From Corynebacterium suicordis DSM 45110 (GTDB lineage: Bacteria; Actinomycetota; Actinomycetes; Mycobacteriales; Mycobacteriaceae): a DNA stretch of 64,000 bases. The DNA is taken from positions 310,001 through 374,000 of the forward strand of contig NZ_JADKMY010000002.1 of the NCBI RefSeq assembly GCF_015351405.1, given 5' to 3'. A program made the translations under genes and the position numbers. A model generated the notes under the pieces. It did not search any database. It was not told where the DNA came from and saw only the letters and a list, made by a program, of their open reading frames with translations. Positions 47,810 through 55,862 of this stretch are shown here, in pieces; position 1 is the first letter of the stretch, and every line of letters starts with the position of its first letter.

Positions 47810-48256
47810 TTACGGATTCCACCGTCCCTCGTGGCGGAGTTCGCTTTCAAACTGCTCTAACCCTTGCTTGATGAGCCGCAGGTCTTCGTCGTTTCCCATC
47901 AGCTCAAAGCGGTAGAGGTAAGGCACCTGGCATTTGGCCGCCACGATGTCTCCCGCCTTGCAGAAATCCGGGCCGAAGTTGAGGTTTCCCGCAGCGATCA
48001 CCCCGCGCAGTAGCTCGCGATTGTGCTCGTTGTTGAGGAAGCGGATCACCTGTTTGGGCACCGGCCGGCTGAGATCGCCCACCATTCCCGCTCCCCCGCC
48101 GTAGGTGGGAACGATCAGCACGTGCGGCTCGTCCACCACCAGCTCCGGGTCTGCTTTCCGCAGCGGGATCCGTTTGTTCTTGATCCCGAGCTTTTGCACG
48201 AACCGGTGGGTATTTTCTGAGGTCGAGGAGAAGTATGTGATCAGCATGCGGATCAT
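47810..48256 (-). CDS. nrdI: Flavodoxin-like NrdI
   Basis: FMN protein that supplies the oxidant to assemble the Mn(III)2-tyrosyl cofactor of NrdF. 148 residues of flavodoxin fold: [20 protein letters not shown] (FMN phosphate site), [29 protein letters not shown], and [28 protein letters not shown] at 48256 overlaps the stop of the upstream MFS gene (ATGA), so it depends on that gene for translation; an ATG three codons later is the alternative. Confidence 0.95.
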   Translation of the reverse strand: MIRMLITYFSSTSENTHRFVQKLGIKNKRIPLRKADPELVVDEPHVLIVPTYGGGAGMVGDLSRPVPKQVIRFLNNEHNRELLRGVIAAGNLNFGPDFCKAGDIVAAKCQVPYLYRFELMGNDEDLRLIKQGLEQFESELRHEGRWNP

Positions 48257-49626
48257 ATCCTTTCCTGTTTCGAGAGCTTCTTTTCTTTCTTTTCGACGCC
48301 ACCCCTGCCGCCTTCTACCCCATTCCCAGCGGCTACCAGTGGCGCCTCATGGGAAGTCCAGGTGAGGAAGCGCGGTACCAGCGCCATGGCGACCAGCGTG
48401 CCGAGAATCACCAGCACGCCTCCCCACGCCGTGACTGCACCCGCGGACATCGTGGTACCGGCGGATCCGTGGAGGATGTCTGCGATGCGGGGGCCGCCTG
48501 CCACAACCACGATGAACACTCCCTGCAGCCGACCGCGCATGGCATCCGTGGCACCCTCTTGCAGCATGGTGGAGCGCAGCACCGCGCTGAACATATCCGC
48601 AGCACCTCCCACGGCAAAGGCGAAGAAAGCGATGGCCGCCCACAGCCCGATGACACCCTGGGCTTGAGTTACGGCAAAACCCATCACCACGATCGCCGCG
48701 CCCCAGACCAGCACAGCGATGGTGACTCCCAGCCCTCGGCGGGGAATATTGGTGATGCGCCCGGAGAATATTCCGCCGAGCACAGCGCCGATGGGCAAGG
48801 CTGCGAACAGCAGGGCATACATCATTCCGCCCTCGGCTGGCTCGCCGAAGTCCACGTGAGACATCTGCGGGATCAGCGCGCGCGGCATGCCGAAGACCAT
48901 GGCGATGATGTCCACCACGAAGGTCATGAGGATGATCGGCTGGGTAACCAGGAAGGCGAATCCCTGCAGCACAGAGGCCATGCCGGCGCGCTTGTTCGAT
49001 GCGTCTTCCTCCTGCAAGTCCGTATCCGGACGCAGCGCGGGTAGCTTATGCACGGCCCACAGGGTGGCGAACAGCGCGAGGAAATCCAGGAAGTAGAGCC
49101 AGGAGAAACCCAGCAGGGGGATCAGCGCACCGCCCACCAATGGGCCCACGATTGCCCCTGCCTGCATGACAGTCATGTTCAGGCTGACGGCCGGGGCAAT
49201 GTTCTCCTTGCCCACGAGCTTGGGAATGATGGTGGTTCGCGTGGGCTGGTTAATGGCGAAGAATGCCTGCTGCAGAGCAAACAGACTAAGGATCAACCAC
49301 ACATTGTTGATGCTGAACGCGGCTTGCAACCAAAATCCCGCTGCGGTGACGATCATGCCGATGGTGGTGATGTGCAGCAGGATTCGTCGATCCATCACGT
49401 CGGCCAGAGAGCCGCCATAGAGGCCGAAGATGATCAGCGGGACAAGGCCGAACAGGCCGGAAAGCCCCACGTAACCTGAGCTGCCGGTGATCACGTAGAT
49501 CTGCGCGGGGACGGCGAGGATGTTCAGCTGTGCGCCAATGACCGTGACGATGTTCGCCACCCAGAGGCGGCGGAAGTCATCGTGCTTCAGCGGAGTGGTA
49601 TCCGCCAGCAACGAGCGCACAGCCAT
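48253..49626 (-). CDS. MFS efflux transporter inserted in the nrd cluster
   Basis: 457 residues, twelve predicted transmembrane segments. [26 protein letters not shown] opens the family, and [19 protein letters not shown] carries the GxLaDrxxRR loop between TM2 and TM3. [24 protein letters not shown] and [21 protein letters not shown] are typical of the enterobactin exporter/EntS-like and tetracycline/macrolide MFS group. Substrate unknown; metal, siderophore or drug are all possible. It sits between nrdH and nrdI and overlaps the nrdI start, so it is co-expressed with the reductase. A terminator-like hairpin separates it from nrdH. Confidence 0.9.
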   Translation of the reverse strand: MAVRSLLADTTPLKHDDFRRLWVANIVTVIGAQLNILAVPAQIYVITGSSGYVGLSGLFGLVPLIIFGLYGGSLADVMDRRILLHITTIGMIVTAAGFWLQAAFSINNVWLILSLFALQQAFFAINQPTRTTIIPKLVGKENIAPAVSLNMTVMQAGAIVGPLVGGALIPLLGFSWLYFLDFLALFATLWAVHKLPALRPDTDLQEEDASNKRAGMASVLQGFAFLVTQPIILMTFVVDIIAMVFGMPRALIPQMSHVDFGEPAEGGMMYALLFAALPIGAVLGGIFSGRITNIPRRGLGVTIAVLVWGAAIVVMGFAVTQAQGVIGLWAAIAFFAFAVGGAADMFSAVLRSTMLQEGATDAMRGRLQGVFIVVVAGGPRIADILHGSAGTTMSAGAVTAWGGVLVILGTLVAMALVPRFLTWTSHEAPLVAAGNGVEGGRGGVEKKEKKLSKQERI

Positions 49627-49683
49627 GTTATCTACCTTCGTCCTGCAAAACTTTCGGCGCGCATGTACCTGACATATGCCCCG

Positions 49684-49720
49684 CAATCAAAAAACCAGCC
49701 GGCACGCGTTGACCGGCTGG
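49684..49720 (-). terminator. Terminator or attenuator between nrdH and the MFS gene
   Basis: CCAGCCGG pairs perfectly with CCGGCTGG, followed on the leftward strand by TTTTTT. It should stop most transcripts from nrdH, so nrdIE expression depends on readthrough or on a separate promoter in the 130-bp gap. Confidence 0.85.
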
Positions 49721-49755
49721 AAATGTGCCCTCTCTCCGGAGAGGAACGGAGAGCT

Positions 49756-49986
49756 TTAAGCTGCAGCGGCGGTCAGCGCGCGGATGCGGTCTGGGCGGTA
49801 GCCGGACCAGTTCTCATCGCCGGCCACGATCACAGGAGCCTGCAGGTGACCCATTGCCATGACGTAATCGCGTGCTTCATCATCCAGGCTGATGTCCACC
49901 GTGTTGTACTCCAGTCCGGCCTTATCGAGGGCACGCTTGGTAGCGGTGCACTGGACGCAAGCTGGCTTGGTGTAAAGGGTGATCAT
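49756..49986 (-). CDS. nrdH: NrdH glutaredoxin-like redoxin
   Basis: Electron donor to NrdE, itself reduced by thioredoxin reductase. 76 residues: ITLYTKPACVQCTATKRALDKAGLEYN with the CVQC redox pair, APVIVAGDENWSGYRPDRIRAL with the cis-proline and C-terminal SGYRPD motif of NrdH. AGGAGA lies 8-13 nt upstream. The long upstream region holds candidate NrdR boxes. Confidence 0.97.
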   Translation of the reverse strand: MITLYTKPACVQCTATKRALDKAGLEYNTVDISLDDEARDYVMAMGHLQAPVIVAGDENWSGYRPDRIRALTAAAA

Positions 49987-50003
49987 GTTCTTCTTCTCCT
50001 AGA

Positions 50004-50333
50004 AAGACCCTGCTGATGGCGCGAGGTGTGTGGTGGTTTTCAAGTTTTTTTCGACGCAATCTCTCGCGTCAATTCCTCACGCCCTACAGCGTGTGTGACT
50101 TCCCTGAGATTACACACCTCCCACACCCCGCACAACCCACACAAACACAATATTTTGCGCAACTACACGCGCGTAAGCCCCATATATAGTGGTTTTTTGA
50201 GGGAAATCTGCAGGTGGTCAAATCTGCGACCACTAGATATTGCCCACCAAAAAACATTCTTGTAATTCTCCCGCGTGGATTCCACCTGGAACTTTCGCGC
50301 GGGCGGGAGAATTAAAGCGGGCGAGCGCTTCAG
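50004..50333. promoter_or_regulatory. nrdH control region with candidate NrdR boxes
   Basis: No gene. Two AT-rich elements resemble NrdR boxes: AACACAATATTTTGCG (50144-50159) and CCCCATATATAGTGGT (50178-50193), centres 34 bp apart, slightly more than the usual three helical turns. They lie 158-207 bp upstream of nrdH, so any transcript from here has a long leader. The leader includes a GACGC/GCGTC hairpin and a copy of the recurrent motif (50045-50058). The VKOR terminator is at the right end. Confidence 0.45.
50264..50313 (-). terminator. Terminator downstream of the VKOR gene
   Basis: AATTCTCCCGC pairs with GCGGGAGAATT around a structured 28-nt loop; a run of six T follows on the leftward strand about 10 nt beyond the stem. 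Confidence 0.7.
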
Positions 50334-50903
50334 CTAGAAAACGAACTGCTCCAGGATCACTGCGGCGAAGCCCATGTACCAGGCCACCAGGATCAGCAGG
50401 GCTGGGCTGAAGATGCTGTGCGCCACGTCCTCCCCTGCCGCGCGACGCTTCTCCCTGGAGAGGTGAGCCACCACCATCACGAACAGCGCCAGCATGACTA
50501 CCCACACCACCATGCAATACGGGCACAGCGCCACGATCTCGTAAACCGCCGCGTAGGCCAGGTAGTGGACGAACACCACACCCAGGCCCAACCCCACGGC
50601 AGTGGCGATCCAGATCCAGCGCGGCAGGCGGATTCCGCACGCCAGCACCACGGCAAGTGTCATCACCACTGGGAAGCCGATGATTCCCAGGAAGGGATTG
50701 GCGAAGCCGAAAGTGGAGGCTTGATCGGACTGCATCACATCGGTGCAGGAAATCACTTCGTTGAGGGTGCACGCGGGAGTGAAGCTGGAATCCAGCAACA
50801 GCTGGACCTTGTCATGCATGATCAGCGCGGAGAACGCGAGACCGATGGTGGCGAGCACCAGCATGGTCAGTGCGAATACTCGTGTGGCTGGAATGGTTTT
50901 CAT
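50334..50903 (-). CDS. Vitamin K epoxide reductase (VKOR) family protein
   Basis: Membrane disulfide generator that reoxidises periplasmic thiol oxidases and passes electrons to menaquinone. 189 residues, about five transmembrane helices. The loop cysteines are in ACTLNEVISCTDVMQSD and the active-site pair in ALCPYCMVVWVVML (CPYC). Related proteins reoxidise MdbA during pilus folding in Actinobacteria (family knowledge). Here a CPHC oxidoreductase gene lies 5 kb away beyond the pilus locus. ATG at 50903; the 5' side is a short non-coding stretch to the rpmJ terminator. Confidence 0.92.
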   Translation of the reverse strand: MKTIPATRVFALTMLVLATIGLAFSALIMHDKVQLLLDSSFTPACTLNEVISCTDVMQSDQASTFGFANPFLGIIGFPVVMTLAVVLACGIRLPRWIWIATAVGLGLGVVFVHYLAYAAVYEIVALCPYCMVVWVVMLALFVMVVAHLSREKRRAAGEDVAHSIFSPALLILVAWYMGFAAVILEQFVF

Positions 50904-50962
50904 GCTAGGGACTCCCGATCGTGAGATGCAAACTCTAGATGGGATCTTAGCCTACGCGCACA

Positions 50963-50998
50963 AAACCCCCTGCAGCTCTTAAGGGAGCAACAGGGGGT
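50963..50998 (-). terminator. Rho-independent terminator of rpmJ
   Basis: ACCCCCTG pairs with CAGGGGGT, followed on the leftward strand by TTTTG. Confidence 0.85.
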
Positions 50999-51036
50999 GA
51001 GGTGGCACTATGAGATCTGCGCGACCTGAAAGGGAA

Positions 51037-51159
51037 TTAACCCTGGCGAGCCTTGAAGCGCGGATCCTTCTTGTTGATCACGAAGACCTTGCCGTGGCGA
51101 CGCACAACCTGAGCGCCCGGCTTGTTCTTTAGCGACCGAAGGGATTTACGAACCTTCAT
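51037..51159 (-). CDS. rpmJ: Ribosomal protein bL36, cysteine-free form
   Basis: 40-residue protein of the large subunit: [21 protein letters not shown] then [19 protein letters not shown]. The usual zinc ribbon of bL36 (C..C..C..H) is absent: no cysteine at all. This makes it the C-minus, zinc-independent version that many bacteria keep as a paralogue and switch on under zinc limitation (family knowledge). AAAGGAG lies 10 nt upstream. No clear Zur site was seen. Its own terminator follows. Confidence 0.93.
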   Translation of the reverse strand: MKVRKSLRSLKNKPGAQVVRRHGKVFVINKKDPRFKARQG

Positions 51160-51342
51160 TGGGCGCTCCTTTCTACTACGTCGGAAGTGCTGGTCAACGG
51201 CAGTTACACCGCAAGGTTCCAGCGGCTCGGCGGTACCTGACACGCACCGAGCACAAACACAAGAGGTAACTCTACCCAAGTTCCTCCAGTGAACAAAATG
51301 CGGTGTCCTGACGCGCGCTACCATCCGCGCTACCATCAAGGC

Positions 51343-52242
51343 ATGACTTCCCTGCATTCCCGCATCGTCGCGGAACTTAATGTTCAGCCTTTTATTGTCC
51401 CAGCAGATGAGGCGGAACAGCGCATTGCGTTCATCGCTGATTATCTCAAGTCCACCGGCGCCCGCGCCTTGGTTTTGGGTATCTCCGGCGGGCAGGATTC
51501 CACGCTGGCTGGCAGGCTGTGCCAGCTCGCGGTGGAGCGCCTCAATGGTACGGAGGCGGATACCACCTCTGTCTCCCCTACCGTGGCCAATACGGCGCAG
51601 GACTCCCAGTACCGCTTCATTGCCGTGCGCCTTCCCTACGGCGTGCAGGCCGATGAAGACGATGCGCAGACTGCCCTGGAGTTCATCGAGCCCACCCAGA
51701 GCGTGGTGGTCAATATTAAGGACGCGGTGGATGCCTCCGCAGCCGCCACCGCGCGAGCACTCGGCATCGAAAAGGTCACGGACTTCAACAAGGGCAATAT
51801 CAAGGCCAGGGAACGCATGGTGGCGCAGTACGCGATCGCTGGCGAGGTCGGCGGGCTCGTGGTGGGCACGGATCATGCCGCCGAAGCCGTGACGGGTTTT
51901 TACACCAAGCACGGGGATGGCGCCGCTGACCTCGTCCCCCTGGCCGGCCTGACCAAGAGCCAAGGCGCAGCCATCCTGGAGTACCTGGGTGCCCCGGAAT
52001 CCACCTGGAAGAAGGTCCCCACCGCGGACCTCGAGGAGGATCGCCCAGCCTTGGCGGATGAAACGGCCTTGGGCGTGACCTACAGGGACATCGATGGCTA
52101 CCTGCAAAGCACCGAGAATGGAGATGACATCTCCGCCGAGGCAGCAGCGCGGATCGAGCAGCTGTGGTTCCGCAGTCGTCACAAGCGCCACCTGCCAGTC
52201 ACCCCAGCGAACGACTGGTGGCTGGAGACGCAGGAAGAATAG
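51343..52242 (+). CDS. nadE: NH3-dependent NAD+ synthetase
   Basis: Amidates nicotinate adenine dinucleotide to NAD in the cytoplasm. 299 residues: [21 protein letters not shown] is the PP-loop, [34 protein letters not shown] and [31 protein letters not shown] are core motifs, ending [15 protein letters not shown]. It lacks the N-terminal nitrilase domain, so it is the ammonia-dependent type. ATG at 51343 follows a perfect 12-bp tandem duplication (CGCGCTACCATC, 51314-51337). Its stop abuts the srtC stop (convergent, no gap). Confidence 0.96.
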   Translation: MTSLHSRIVAELNVQPFIVPADEAEQRIAFIADYLKSTGARALVLGISGGQDSTLAGRLCQLAVERLNGTEADTTSVSPTVANTAQDSQYRFIAVRLPYGVQADEDDAQTALEFIEPTQSVVVNIKDAVDASAAATARALGIEKVTDFNKGNIKARERMVAQYAIAGEVGGLVVGTDHAAEAVTGFYTKHGDGAADLVPLAGLTKSQGAAILEYLGAPESTWKKVPTADLEEDRPALADETALGVTYRDIDGYLQSTENGDDISAEAAARIEQLWFRSRHKRHLPVTPANDWWLETQEE

Positions 52243-53166
52243 CTACTCGGAGGTGCTGACTTCTGGCGTCGACCCCAAAGCCTCCGCCGCGGCTAGTTCA
52301 CGCTTGCGCTTGCGGGTCTGGCGTCGCTTCCATTCCTTGTAGGCCACCAACAGCAACACCAGCCCGATGAGGATCAGATCCAGGATCATCCACCAGCTGA
52401 GCACCGGCCGCCAGCCGTGGCCCTGCTGCGCGCTCGAATCATCGGGCAGACGCCCCGCGGTGACCAGCAAACGATCCGTATTGATGCCGTAGGGCGTACA
52501 GGTGATGAGAGTGATCTTGTCCTTGCCCTGCTCATAGGTTACGGCATCGTAATCCTCGGGCTTGACCACCTGCTGGCCCACCACGCCATAGCGCAGGTTC
52601 TTGCCCATGACCTCGATCTTCACCTCGTCGCCGTTTTTCAGGTTGCGGAGGTTATCGAACATCGAGGCATTCACCATGCCTGTGTGGGCTGAGATCACGG
52701 AGTTGGTGGCGTCGCCTCCCACGGGCAGATCACTGCCGTACATGTGGCCCGCACCGTGATACAGCACGGAGGGGTTGGTGGTGTGGAAGATCGGCAGATC
52801 AACGTGGATTTCCGGGATGGTAATGCGCGCGATCACGCCCTGAGTTTCCGGCGGGTTCAGCGTGTCCATGTAGCGCTGGAAATCCGGGTTCTGCTCGTTT
52901 GCCGGGCGCGCGTAGTGCCCTTCGGCTGCGAGATCAGCGTTGTACTGCTCCGCCTCCCGCAGGTACTGCGCCACGCGCTCATTGGGCTCGATGGACTGCA
53001 CGTTGTCCGAGTACTGCTGCGCCTGCTTGTTCAGCTTGTAATCGTTGTACTGGGTGGCCACGATCGGGTACAGCAGAATAATCACCCCGAGGAAGATCCA
53101 GATCAGATCCCGGTTCTTCCTCGTCTTCTGGGTTTTCTTCGGTGCCTTTTTGGCCTTCGACGCCAC
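52243..53166 (-). CDS. srtC: Class C sortase (pilin polymerase)
   Basis: Membrane transpeptidase that links pilin subunits at LPXTG and a pilin-motif lysine. About 307 residues: N-terminal TM (DLIWIFLGVIILLYPIVATQY), a helical region, then the beta-barrel core with ITIPEIHVDLPIFHTTN, the catalytic histidine in SVISAHTGM (H161 here), cysteine in TLITCTPYG (C223) and arginine in NTDRLLV (R232). A C-terminal TM and basic tail follow, as in class C. The DPW/DPF lid motif usual before the barrel is not evident. GTG at 53166 has GAGGAG upstream; a TTG six codons earlier is possible. Complete and presumably active, but its substrates next door are degraded. Confidence 0.92.
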   Translation of the reverse strand: MASKAKKAPKKTQKTRKNRDLIWIFLGVIILLYPIVATQYNDYKLNKQAQQYSDNVQSIEPNERVAQYLREAEQYNADLAAEGHYARPANEQNPDFQRYMDTLNPPETQGVIARITIPEIHVDLPIFHTTNPSVLYHGAGHMYGSDLPVGGDATNSVISAHTGMVNASMFDNLRNLKNGDEVKIEVMGKNLRYGVVGQQVVKPEDYDAVTYEQGKDKITLITCTPYGINTDRLLVTAGRLPDDSSAQQGHGWRPVLSWWMILDLILIGLVLLLVAYKEWKRRQTRKRKRELAAAEALGSTPEVSTSE

Positions 53167-53187
53167 CCGCTCCGCACTCCTCAACGT

Positions 53188-54357
53188 TTAGTTCTCATCT
53201 GCTTCCGACTCTTCAGCCCAATCCTCGGAGAGTTCCTCCTCGTCATCTTCATCCTTGGTGCGAAGGTAACGGTATACGCCATAGGCCACAGCGAGCAGTC
53301 CCAGCAGAATAAACAGCACCAGGGTCTGCATGCCGGTGTCTGGCAACATCCATCCGAGAGCCTGCTGCAGGCGGATAGCACCGAACTCATCGGTATCGGA
53401 CACTGTTCCTTGAGCTGCGGTGGCGGAGACGGTCACGGCACCCTTGTAGCTGAAGTACTTGTCCTTCGGCTCGGTGATTTCCACATCGAAGGAGCATGTG
53501 TGCTCTCCCCCGCCTTGCAGCTCCACCGCGTTGATGGCGCAGAAGTCTGCAGGGATCACTCCATCTGCCCCGACCGTGAGCTTAGTCCCGGCAGCATTCG
53601 TGAGGGTGCGGCCGGATAGGGACTCATCCTTGATGTGGAAGGCGGAGAGGTTCATGCCTCCGTTGTTCTTGATCTTGTAGGTCATGTGCATCGAAGTGGC
53701 ATCATCCGCCAGAACCACGGTGTCAAAGAGTGCGGAACCCACGGCCCCGATTGGTGAGCCATCGATGGTTTTTTCCACGTCAATGCTCGGGAAGCGGTTG
53801 ACAGCAGCGACGGTCCACGCGGAGCCACCGTTCGAGGTATCGCCCGCCGAGGTCACTGGCAACACAGTAAAGGAGATGCTGCGTCCATTTTCCGCATTGG
53901 GGTGGTCAGGGTCCGCACCAGCGTTATTGACCTGGACGTCCGTGATCCGCTCACCGGAGGATTTCACATCCAGAACGGAGTTCACATCGAGTTGGCTACG
54001 GTAATCCTTATAACCGGGAGACTGAGTATCCACCCCGTGCACCCATGGATCGGGTGCCCCGAATTCCGGCAGACGTTCGTTGTATTCCCTGGCCGATTGC
54101 AGCATCGCATCTCGCTCTCGCGTATCCATCTCGGAAACTTCTTGAGAGTAGCGTTCCGCGATTTGGTGCTGTTCTTCGTTCTTATAGTGGGTAAGCCCCA
54201 CGGGGGTCAGGAGAACCAGCATCCCGAGAACGATGTAGATAACCGACCTGGGGTTTGTCTTCTTCTTTTTTTTCGACGTCACCGCTGAGTTTGTCCCCAC
54301 TCCATTCGCACTGTGCCCGCGGGATGCTGGGCTGTGCTTGGTGTGACGTCCAACCAT
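53188..54357 (-). CDS. Chimeric surface protein: sortase-C N-terminal region fused to adhesin stalk and LPXTG signal
   Basis: 389 residues with two unrelated parts. Residues ~38-125 copy the start of a class C sortase: TM helix, HYKNEEQHQIAERYSQEVSEMD, REYNERL, APDPWVHGV (the DPW lid) and PGYKDYRSQLD. At about 130 the sortase barrel should begin, but instead an adhesin-type region follows (ITDVQVNNAGADPD, SISFTVLPVTSAGDT, FPSIDVEKTIDGSP, a two-cysteine Ig-like domain with C273 and C288). It ends in LPDTG (338-342), a TM helix and a long acidic tail. No catalytic His/Cys/Arg of a sortase remains. ATG at 54357 has AAAGG 8 nt upstream; the frame is intact, so it could be made. Probable product of a deletion joining a sortase gene to a tip-adhesin gene; alternatively a functional fusion. 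Confidence 0.75.
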   Translation of the reverse strand: MVGRHTKHSPASRGHSANGVGTNSAVTSKKKKKTNPRSVIYIVLGMLVLLTPVGLTHYKNEEQHQIAERYSQEVSEMDTRERDAMLQSAREYNERLPEFGAPDPWVHGVDTQSPGYKDYRSQLDVNSVLDVKSSGERITDVQVNNAGADPDHPNAENGRSISFTVLPVTSAGDTSNGGSAWTVAAVNRFPSIDVEKTIDGSPIGAVGSALFDTVVLADDATSMHMTYKIKNNGGMNLSAFHIKDESLSGRTLTNAAGTKLTVGADGVIPADFCAINAVELQGGGEHTCSFDVEITEPKDKYFSYKGAVTVSATAAQGTVSDTDEFGAIRLQQALGWMLPDTGMQTLVLFILLGLLAVAYGVYRYLRTKDEDDEEELSEDWAEESEADEN

Positions 54358-54429
54358 GGCGTCGACCTTTCTCTTACTCACATCTGAGAGAAGAGTCTTC
54401 TCGCAGATGCTTGCCCTGTGGGGGCTGTA

Positions 54430-55247
54430 TTAGGCAGTTGCCTTGCTATCCCGGTAGCTGGTGTACAGGCCGCGTGCCAGCAGGGCCAGGCCGATGAGGA
54501 AGATCAGACCAATTCCCCATGCACCGGTGGCGGGCAGCTGTCCGAGGATGGAATCCTTGTGGTTTTCCACGTTGGCGGTCAGGGTGCGGGCAGTCGTATC
54601 AACGCTGACCGGCTGTGGCTCTGGGTTACGGACGTAAGTATCTGGAGCCTTGGTTTCCACGACACAGTAGGTGTTCACCTGAGAACCGGCAGATCCGGAG
54701 TTGGACAAGAGGGGAATTCCGTAGCCATTGGCAACTGCTGCGGTGTCTCCAGTGTTGGTATCGACGGTAGCGATCGTCGTAGCCACGTCACCTGTAGCTG
54801 CGGTTGCACCAGTTGCCATGTTGAGAGCGCCGCTCTGCACGGTCCACTTGCCGGCATTCTGTACACACTGGTACAGCTGGAACTCTGCTCCAGCGAGGTT
54901 TCCGGCTTCAGAACTCGTCTTATTGATGGTCAAGTTACCGAACAGGGTGTTGGTAGCCGACCCATCGACATCTGTATCAATGCGACCGCCATTGGGAAGT
55001 TCAACAACCGCAGTGTTAGTGATGCTGCCACTGGTAGGAATGGACACTACCTGGGCTTGGAATTTCACAACGACCTGCAGTTTTGCGTTGGTCTTGCGGG
55101 CATTCTCCAGAGCGGTTAAGCCGGAGTCGGTGAAGTTCACACGCAGGGTGTTTGCGTCGTACGTGATGGTGTAATCGGCAGGAGTCAGAGTAACGCCTTC
55201 ACCTTCTCACCTGCGGAAATATCTGCTTCAATCGCATCTCCGGGTGT
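54430..55247 (-). pseudogene. Pilin C-terminal fragment (SpaA/SpaH type), 5' end missing and frameshifted
   Basis: The open part (from about 55140 leftward, 236 codons from a GTG) encodes the C-terminal half of a major pilin: NFTDSGLTALENARKTNAKLQVVVKF, the Ig-like domain TINKTSSEAGNLAGAEFQLYQC, the E-box YCVVETKAPDTY (158-169), LPATG (202-206), TM helix and basic tail. Similarity continues upstream as EGVTLTPADYTITYDANTL without a start codon. One base is then missing (GTGAAGGC for an expected GTGGAAGGC), and TPGDAIEADISAGEKV continues in the other frame back to a stop shared with the neighbouring remnant. Signal peptide, N-terminal domain and pilin motif lysine are absent. It is unlikely to be exported. 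Confidence 0.8.
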
Positions 55248-55541
55248 TTAAATTTCCGCATTGGGCGCTCCCTCCAACAACGCTGGCTCAGCTACTGGAG
55301 GAGTCGCTGGCGTGAGGAAGGGCTCCGCATCGGTAGCTGCCGATAATTGCAGGAAAGCATTGTGAGCGGCATATCGATCAATGACGTCGTCAATAATCTG
55401 TTGCTGTGTCAGCCCCATCAAGTCATAACCCTCAGATCCCGTTTGACTGAACACCTCCAACCGGAAGTAGGTATCCCCCTGCTGCACTTGGCGGCCACCG
55501 TAAGTTTGGCAAAAGCCATCTACTGAGTCCCCGCAGCTCAC
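55248..55541 (-). pseudogene. 3' remnant of a BetT-type BCCT choline/betaine transporter
   Basis: Open frame encoding only a soluble C-terminal tail: GGRQVQQGDTYFRLEVFSQT, SEGYDLMGLTQQQIIDDVID, RYAAHNAFLQL, then a Pro/Ala-rich end and TAA. The pattern (Y-Y/F-R-x-E-V...G-x-x-Y-D-x-M-G...Q-x-I-x-D-x-x-D-x-Y-x-x-H-x-x-F-L) is that of the cytoplasmic osmosensing tail of BetT-like transporters, recalled from the family, not searched. None of the twelve membrane segments is present. The frame runs back into the tRNA-Ala terminator, so there is no credible start. Moderate confidence in the identity, high that it is a fragment. Confidence 0.55.
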
Positions 55542-55543
55542 AA

Positions 55544-55589
55544 ACAAAAAACTCGGGCCCTCACTATCCTTAGATAATGAAAGCCCGAG
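55544..55589 (-). terminator. Rho-independent terminator of tRNA-Ala
   Basis: CTCGGGC pairs with GCCCGAG, with TTTTTT following on the leftward strand. It sits inside the frame of the BetT remnant, which argues against that frame starting beside the tRNA. Confidence 0.88.
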
Positions 55590-55614
55590 AAGATAAATCT
55601 CAGAAATCAATCTG

Positions 55615-55687
55615 TGGAGCTAAGGGGACTCGAACCCCTGACCCCCACACTGCCAGTGTGGTGCGCTACCAGCTGCGCCATAGCCCC
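55615..55687 (-). tRNA. tRNA-Ala (anticodon GGC)
   Basis: Acceptor GGGGCTA/TAGCTCC (with G-T pairing), anticodon stem CACAC/GTGGG region with loop TGGCAGT (anticodon GGC), T-arm CAGGGGTTCGAGTCCCCTT. Discriminator A, no encoded CCA. It marks the boundary of the decayed pilus region. Confidence 0.92.
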
Positions 55688-55788
55688 GAGCAATTATCGC
55701 CCCAGCTCATCAACCGGAAACCGGTTGACACTCAAGCGGTGTCTTGAACGTTCTTTTAAGCTACATGAACGGCTGTTTCCCAAACAAA

Positions 55789-55828
55789 TCGCCAGTTCAG
55801 CGCCGTATCTCACGGGCCGAACTGGCGA
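55789..55828 (-). terminator. Probable terminator of the thiol oxidoreductase gene
   Basis: Perfect 10-bp inverted repeat TCGCCAGTTC/GAACTGGCGA with inner CCGT/ACGG pairing, then TTTGTTTGG on the leftward strand. Confidence 0.65.
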
Positions 55829-55862
55829 GAGTTAAAAGCAGGGCTAGAGAACTAGCAAAGGG

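Noticed and set aside
49732..49743. Palindrome CTCTCCGGAGAG after nrdH
   Set aside because: Short, and adjacent to the real terminator hairpin; likely incidental.
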